This document shows positions 57,608-64,000 of a stretch of DNA of 64,000 bases, piece after piece. The translations under genes were made by a program, and so were the position numbers. The notes below the pieces were generated by a model, which was given only the letters and a program-made list of their open reading frames with translations, searched no databases and was not told the DNA's origin. Numbering within the stretch: the stretch's first letter is position 1; each line of letters opens with the position of its first letter. Source of the DNA: Tenebrio molitor (Eukaryota > Arthropoda > Insecta > Coleoptera > Tenebrionidae); NCBI RefSeq assembly GCF_963966145.1, contig NC_091053.1, forward strand, positions 8,618,001-8,682,000, read 5' to 3'.

Positions 57608-60356
57608 ATGCCGCTGCTGCAAGAGAGCACCCCCAAAAGAGGTAAGGTGGATTCGATAATACATAAATAATCGCCAACATTCACGTCTCCGGAAATTCGC
57701 GCATTAATTTCGGATATTGATAAAGTGGAAGTTGCACAGAAATACGGGAAATTGAATTTAAAAAATCCATTACTCTTGCTCGGATTTAATAAGATGTCAT
57801 TTTTGTATTTAGAGCTCCTCATCAAAACATAATTTCGAATTTGTTGGGCTCTCGACCTGAAAATTGTCTTTTTCTGCTCAACAACCGTCATAATTAAATT
57901 CAGAATATCGGAAACGAGATTACAACTGCGGCGGCGGAAACGTACACTCGGCTCAACTCAGGTTAAGGCTCCTCCTTATAATTATCATTGAAAAAGTAGT
58001 CACCACTAACAGATACAGTAAATGTGTTTTACTTTTATTTTTAACTTCAAAGAACATTGAAATACTCAAGATATTGTAGAAATTAAGCTCACAACATCGA
58101 CAAACTGACATGTAAAAGCTATTTCGGTACATAAATGTCATTTATAGATTGTTTTTAATTTTTGATATGCATTGTTACGTTGTTTTGTTCAAAAAATTAG
58201 AAGAAATATCTGAGGAATAAATAAATCAGATCAGTAGAACTGCGGCGCCTCAACTGTATCAACACTTATTTTACAAATTATTTTTACGACTGTATTAATT
58301 TGAACGCATTTAACCTATCTCATATTTAACACAATAAACATTAGATTGTCAGCGTCAACAATGACAAACTATTTATTCAAACTACTCTTATTTACAGTTC
58401 ATCCTTTCTAATTCCTTGACCTAACCCAACACTCTAATTTTGTATTTTAGCCCGAAACCTCGAACATTTCCGTTATTTGTTAAACATTTTTTTCTAATCC
58501 ATTATTAACGACCTAGTCATGAAACATTTGCATTTAAAAACGTATTAGCCGGTTCGATAAAAATCAATTTTTCCCCGGGAAATTTTAATTAAAAAAATAC
58601 ACATCGGCCGTCTTTAGTTTCTGAGAAAATCAGTATTACGTCGGGCGCAGAGGGAAGGGTTAAAACGGTAGACGACGCTACTAATGAAGGAACGGGGAGG
58701 AGATAATGGCAAAGGATAATGGCTCGCGCTTGCGCTTCTTATCAGGACAACGCTGGGAGGAGTCCTCATCTCGACGATTCATTACAGGTCCTTATTAACA
58801 GAGAAGAAGTGGACGTGCAACCGCTTTATTTATTAACAAAGGGCGGATATACAGGGTGGATAAGTTTAATCAAACTAGAGTCCGTTCGTGGTATACGCGC
58901 ACTACTCAACTCAACTAGAAAATAGACTAGAACTAGAATTTTAATCATAATCAAAAAGTATCAAAAACCAGGAATATTCAGTAAAATATTTGGAAAGTCA
59001 AAAATTTTAAATACAATAATCTACTGAAAACAAAGCGTGAGCAATGAAACTTAACTAAATTGTTTTTTGGTCAGAAAGGATGATTTTTAAATAAATATTT
59101 TGCCTTTTTGTAGATATTTTTCTTATTTAAATACTTATATATTTTTTAAATTGAATTATTAGGTCCCTGGAATTTTTTTTTTGTTTGCTTGTTACGCCGA
59201 AATTAATACCAAATACCAATTGACATTGTATAAACTGTGTTTGCATGTTGTGTAATTTTTTGCAGATTTACTGTCGAAGGTGGAGCCCGAAGAGAAGAAC
59301 CCGCTGTCTTCGGTGTCCTACCCAGCGATGTTCACGCCATCTCAGCTGCTGATGGCCAGCCACCTGATGGCAGCGTCTCGTTTGAGCATCCCCACGAACC
59401 CTGCCTTTTTCCCTCCGAGCCTCCTCCCCCTAGCTTGGCAAGCCAACTCTCCGCCGTCGCCCCCGACCAGCAGCGACCAACTCTCCCCCGCTCTCAAATC
59501 AAGAAAACTGAACAACAACAACGTCGTGACCAGCAGCAACGCCGACACCACCCGCGGCCCCAAGAGAAAATCCTGGAAGACCGACGAGGACGTGTCCTTG
59601 TCGTCCCCCACGTCCAGCGTGTCTCCGCCGTCGGACGCGTCAAAGGACTCCAACCGCGACCGCCCCTTCACCTGCGAAGTGTGCAACCGATCGTTCGGCT
59701 ACAAACACGTCCTGCAGAACCACGAGAGGACCCACACGGGGGAGAAGCCGTTCGAGTGTCAGGAGTGTCACAAGAGGTTCACGCGGGACCACCATCTCAA
59801 GACGCACATGCGTCTCCACACGGGGGAGAGGCCGTACCACTGCGAGCACTGCGACAGGCAGTTCGTCCAAGTGGCGAACTTGAGGAGACATCTTAGGGTG
59901 CACACGGGGGAGAGGCCCTACGCGTGCGAGCACTGCTCGGCGAAATTCTCCGATTCGAATCAACTAAAAGCTCATCTTCTTATCCACACTAATGAGAAAC
60001 CCTTCGAGTGCGATCGCTGCCACAGCAGGTTCCGAAGGAGGCACCATCTCTTGCACCACAAATGTGGCATCCCGGAAGAAGAGTCGACTCCTGAGTCGGA
60101 CGACACCGAGGACGAACCTCGCAGGAGACGAGTCCTCCACCCGCCCTCCGTCCCTCTGGTCACGCTTCCTCTCCACGTGACTCTACCGGAGCAGACCGAA
60201 CCGGAGGACCTGTCCATGACCACCGGACTGCACTCGCACAGCAGCGAAGACTCGCCCCTCTCGAGGTCCCCCAGCTCGCGGGAGGACGGCGACGAAGAGG
60301 ACTCCGACCCTCACGAGTCGGTCGCGATATTCTTGCAGCGACGGCTCCACTCCTAG
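57608..60356 (+). CDS. Kr: Krueppel gap-gene zinc-finger transcription factor
   Basis: Kr is a nuclear DNA-binding repressor/activator that patterns the central trunk of the embryo. Exons are 57608-57641 and 59266-60356, with donor AGAG|GTAAGG and acceptor TTTTTTGCAG; the phase joins as codon GAT, giving 374 aa. Exon 1 encodes only MPLLQESTPKR. Residues 33-40 (MFTPSQLL) match the conserved N-terminal motif of insect Kr. A basic patch GPKRKSWK lies at about 109-116. Fingers 1-4 are C2H2 at 146-168, 174-196, 202-224 and 230-252. Finger 5 (258-278) ends HHKC (C2HC), as in Drosophila Kr. The linkers TGEKPF/TGERPY and finger helices (RDHHLKTH, QVANLRRH) are almost identical to Drosophila. PEDLS at 324-328 is a CtBP-binding motif, preceded by EQTE as in fly Kr. 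The frame at 59280 begins with GTG and is not a start. Confidence 0.96.
57642..59265 (+). other. Kr intron 1
   Basis: This 1.6 kb intron holds no second gene. The first part and 58.5-58.9 kb are GC-balanced, with one GAAGGGTTAAAAC site at about 58653 that resembles a Krueppel site. A single TACAGGGTGGATAAGTTTAA transposon end is at 58851. The final 300 bp are AT-rich. Confidence 0.6.
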
Positions 60357-61112
60357 TCTAGTTGTACGGGTATGTCAAAATTGTTTCAGGGATCTTTCGT
60401 TCGTTATTATTTGTATTATATGCACGGATGTTTTGTACAGTTTGGTATGCAAGTTCCTCGACAATAGACTTATAGTTTTTTAAGACTCAAGTTGCAGTTG
60501 CTTGTTTTGTTACCCCTAGATGCAGAACCGGGCGGTGTTGTAAATTGTCTTGTAAAACGTAAATGGCCCCAATTTTGCCAAATATGATGCAAACCGGTGA
60601 CCACCCTTCGCTCTTTTATTTCCCTCTACCTGGAAGTTACAGACGAATTTGCATACAATTTGCAAGGACGCTGCTCCATTTTACTGCAATGTTGACTGGT
60701 CAAAATTTATTGCCGGGCAATTATTTTTGGTTTCTGCACGGTCATGGCGGCGGTCGCTTTCGGAAATGACAGGGCGACGAGATGAGGGTTTTCGCTCATA
60801 ATTTCTAATCCCTTAACTATCGCCCAGTTCGACGAGGCTTGTCTTAAAGAAACATGTTTTCGGGTTCAAGGGCTCGCTCCAAATTAACTTCCCTTTGTGG
60901 CGTTTTTTCAATATCCTGTTTTCATTCAATATGTTATTCGTCATTCGTCAGGACTAGTTTCGAATCACGATTTTTACGAAATTCGATACCTTGGACCCTT
61001 TAGGGTGACGCACACTCGATCTAGCTTTTATCGGTTAAAAATTTGTTTTTCCAAGAGCGTTACTCTAATCTACACGACTAAACGGAACTTATCTCCTCTT
61101 CCCAATACTGTA
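60357..61112 (+). other. Kr 3' flank / likely 3' UTR
   Basis: No AATAAA occurs in the first 750 bp after the stop, so the 3' UTR may be long or use a variant signal. One CTACCTG (CAGGTAG reversed) lies at 60626-60632. No other gene is seen. Confidence 0.4.
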
Positions 61113-61472
61113 TACACAGGGTGTATCCGAAATACGTGCGTTCATTTTAACCAATGGAAGAACTCGCCAATTTATTAAACTTTTCTCTATAACCTTTTGC
61201 AAAATTCCAATATTTTTTGCCCCCAATTTTTACCAAACGAGTCATTTTGTTCGATTAAGTAGTCTCCATTTTTATTTATTTTTTTCTACAACAATGTAAC
61301 TTTTTGCCGTTACCCATTGGCGCATAAAAAAATTCGTGGCCAATTTATTCCAAATTTTAAATCAACAATTTGTAACGCTTTTTCGTAAAAAATTCAAAAA
61401 GGAAAAAACGTTTCATTTCACAGTCTCTGCCTGATGTTAAAATTAACACACGCATTTTAAATACACCCTGTA
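61113..61472. mobile_element. Element P: 360 bp TA-flanked miniature element downstream of Kr
   Basis: TATACACAGGGTGTATCCGA at the left and TATACAGGGTGTATTTAAAA (mirrored) at the right share a repeat of about 40 bp ending in TTAAC. A further TACAGGGTGGCTGACTTAAA end follows directly at 61475, perhaps from a different element. It is non-coding. Confidence 0.7.
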
Positions 61473-62819
61473 TATACAGGGTGGCTGACTTAAAATCATC
61501 GCAACTATCATAGTATTCAGATAAAGAAACGCTTTTCATTTTTAACATTCTATCGAGTGTGACAATCTGATAATTTACAATGAAGGATTATTTATTCAAA
61601 GTCCTTAAAATAACGCAGTGTAAAAATCGAAGATTTACAAATAATTTAAAAAATCTTGAAATTTTTTCTAAAACTTAAAATTTCTCTCAGTACATAATAT
61701 AATATTACTGACTAATAAAAATGTGTGATTAATATTTCTTGTCGGTAAAAAAATCGATTGAAAACAACTTTTTTGTTTAATTGTCGATGCAATTATTGTA
61801 AATTTGAAGTCCTAATGACTGTTAATTATCGATCAAAGTATAGTCCTTGAAAACTGTAACTACTGTACTTGTGCGAGAGTATTGTCGTATGTACCGCATA
61901 TATACAAGGTGTTTGGTGATGACGGTCGTCTCAAGACTTATTACAACGTCTCGTGGGAACATGTCTGCGCTGTCCTCCGAAATCGATACAAGAGAACCCC
62001 ATATCATGTCCGAACGAGTTTATAAATATGCAAGGGTTGTCCCTTTAGTAAAACGATACTTCACATCGCCCGGCCCTGTACACTACTTTCGTTGGATTAA
62101 ACTATCAAATGAAAATGAAAAATGTGAATAATTTGTGTACATAGCGTAAACATATCGAATTGAATGTAAAACTGCGTGTGGTTGGTTTATTTAAATTATT
62201 ATAAACAATTAATCGTAATAAAGGTGGCTGTATTTTCGTAATTATTGTTATGAAGATTTTATTGTTAAATAATAAGACCGATTTTCTTGACTTCTTGCAA
62301 TATGTCAACCCGGTTTGATTGTAAGTGTGTACTGTAGGATGTTTCACTTTTTCTGAATAGATACTGATTGTCGAGTGCCATTTTAGTTTGTAAACCAATA
62401 CGGGTCTGATTAGTTTTTTAAGTTTATTTTGTAAAAACAAAACAGGGTTACCGATCATAAATATTTTTTTATATTTTCTAAGTTCTATAAATGTGAAAAT
62501 GTCAATTCTTCTTGTTGCTTGTCAATTCGAATATCGTACCCCGAATCGTGTAAATAAAAACATCGAGGTACAATATTCGACCAATTGTGTCATTATTTCG
62601 ACGATCGGGACTGATTTGTACTGTACTCGACACGAGCTTTGTTGTGCACTGTACAAACCCGGTCCACGTGGTGGTACAATTATTGTCTACCTCTTAGTAC
62701 CTAAAGAGAAACGAATCTATTTCCACGTGTAACTGAACAAGACTGATTTTTATTAGATTCCTATATATAGATTTAAAAATACAGATTATACAAAAAAGAT
62801 GTAAATACAATAGTAAAAG
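61473..62819. other. AT-rich 3' region of Kr
   Basis: No gene is supported. The open frame 61847-62131 lacks any domain. Plus-strand AATAAA signals occur at 62217 and about 62550 and could serve Kr if its 3' UTR is long. Confidence 0.35.
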
Positions 62820-62877
62820 AATAAAGAAATCTTGTGATATACAAAGTGTCGGCGACAGTGTCGTCGCCGCTTTGTAT
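62820..62877 (+). terminator. AATAAA followed by a strong hairpin
   Basis: AATAAA at 62820-62825 is followed 14 nt later by a near-palindrome: ATACAAAG (62839-62846) pairs with CTTTGTAT (62870-62877), and a CGGCGAC/GTCGTCGCCG core lies between. It could be the end of a long Kr 3' UTR or of an unseen transcript; this is unproven. Confidence 0.3.
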
Positions 62878-64000
62878 ACAACAACCTACCTCAAAAACCG
62901 AGTACAAATATTTTCAGGATTGTCCACAATGCCATGCGTTATTGTACTTTTTCTCTATTTGAATGGTGTTGAATATCCCCCACCCCGAACCAATATGTGA
63001 TCACTCGATCGATGTAAATTGGTGTAATTACAAAGTGTAATTCATGTCAATAACTATTTTATTATTAAAATGTTCGTTTATAAAAATATAATTGGGTTTT
63101 ATTATTGATCGGCGCGGCCACCCCCGTGCACGCCGATTTTTTCCCGTGGGGAGATCGAGCATTCTTAATACAAAGTAGAGGCGAAAAAAACGTGGGGTAA
63201 CCCTATCAGTGCTCTGGGTAAGACAAGAGATCGATATAACTCTTCCGTGGGGTGAAGTCGCTGCGCCTGGGGTGAGATCTTCTACCCAGAGAGCTTCACC
63301 CCTCAATGAACCACAGAGCTCGACGGAATAGAGCGGCGTCTAGACGGCCGCAGCAGGTGAGCGAGATCTTTGACCACTTCCCGACGGCTCGCCAGGAAAT
63401 TCGCTCTGGATGATTGGGTCCCGATCAAAAATCGAATCTCGTCGATATTAATATGCAAAAGCCGATGGCGCTCCCGTTAAATTGAATTCTGTTGTAAGTT
63501 AGAGTTTGCAAGTTCGGGGCCTGCAAGGAATTTTAATCAAACTGCCCCCCTCCATATTTCTTTTATCCGACATAAAAAACAACGACTCGTTTTTGATTTG
63601 CATCAGAAAATACGATATGAATTATTGAGGAAGTGGCATCGACAACAAGGATGTGTTCGTCGAACACATCATTATTTAAATTTGTCGAAGGCGGTTTTTT
63701 TTTCGTGCGTGTCAACCCCGTTATTAGTCGGGGATGTAATTGGTGGCTCTCTTTACGCCGCCCGTTAAAAAATTTACAAATTGCTACTTGCCCGATGTTA
63801 ACTGTTATTAGACGCGTGGGCGGGTCTCGATATAAGTCGAGAAAATTTATAAATTATTAGCGAATAGCCGTCTTTCCTATTTTTTTTTTGTGTGTTAGGT
63901 TTCCGTTTCCGCACTTTTCACATCTTATTGAGTTATCGGATTCGATGTTGCCCCGTTCGCATCTGATTCCGAGCCGGTCTAGCCAGCTGAGTCCAATCAC
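62878..64000. other. GC-balanced non-coding block to the window end
   Basis: No gene. It is CpG-containing, with short open frames on both strands and no transposon ends. It resembles the other candidate regulatory blocks, but no strong motif cluster was seen. Confidence 0.35.

Noticed and set aside
59280..59282. Start of Kr at the beginning of the large open frame
   Set aside because: The codon is GTG and the frame is open back to a splice acceptor at 59265. The true start lies in the small upstream exon.
59237..59896. 219-codon open frame overlapping Kr exon 2 in another frame
   Set aside because: Its proline/arginine/glutamine-rich translation is the out-of-frame reading of the GC-rich Kr exon; the zinc fingers are in the other frame.
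61847..62131. 94-codon open frame downstream of Kr
   Set aside because: No recognisable domain and AT-rich surroundings. It begins beside a transposon-like TACAAGGTGTTTGG motif.
1..64000. CRISPR array, operon or other bacterial-type features
   Set aside because: All genes have spliceosomal introns and animal orthology; repeats are transposon-like and not regularly spaced.

Overview
The window looks like nuclear DNA of a holometabolous insect, most likely a beetle. It is AT-rich, has short introns with GT-AG borders, carries many small TA-flanked inverted-repeat elements, and contains four recognisable animal genes. The species assignment is an inference from protein similarity and repeat style; nothing in the sequence names the species.

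Left gene cluster (1-15.4 kb). Three conserved housekeeping genes lie close together. Vha16 (V-ATPase proteolipid subunit c, minus strand, 3 coding exons, 159 aa) occupies 605-7309. Trap1 (mitochondrial Hsp90, minus strand, 12 coding exons, 693 aa) runs from 15405 down to 8193. Fancd2 (Fanconi anaemia D2, plus strand, 2 coding exons, 1309 aa) sits entirely inside Trap1 intron 7 in the opposite orientation. Its stop codon lies only 6 nt before the Trap1 exon border. All splice junctions were read by hand, and the reading frames close exactly in each gene. Vha16 intron 2 holds a stack of nested transposons whose order of insertion can be read from the sequence.

Middle (15.4-57.4 kb). About 42 kb contains no intact gene that I can support. 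It alternates AT-rich, repeat-laden stretches with more GC-balanced, apparently single-copy blocks. The repeats are TA-flanked miniature elements, two decayed mariner transposase copies, a decayed THAP domain and several hairpins. Two blocks (27.5-28.4 kb and 37.4-37.6 kb) are packed with the hexamer AAGGGT, the core of the Drosophila Krueppel binding site, and also hold CAGGTAG heptamers of Zelda/TAGteam type. Because the next gene is Krueppel itself, these are good candidates for early embryonic, possibly autoregulatory, enhancers.

Right (57.4-64 kb). The gap gene Krueppel (Kr, plus strand) has an 11-codon first coding exon, a 1.6 kb intron and one large second exon with five zinc fingers and a CtBP-type PEDLS motif (374 aa). 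A TCAGT initiator with a perfectly spaced DPE lies 160 nt upstream of the start codon. Downstream lie a long AT-rich 3' flank, one more miniature element, and a GC-balanced block up to the window end.
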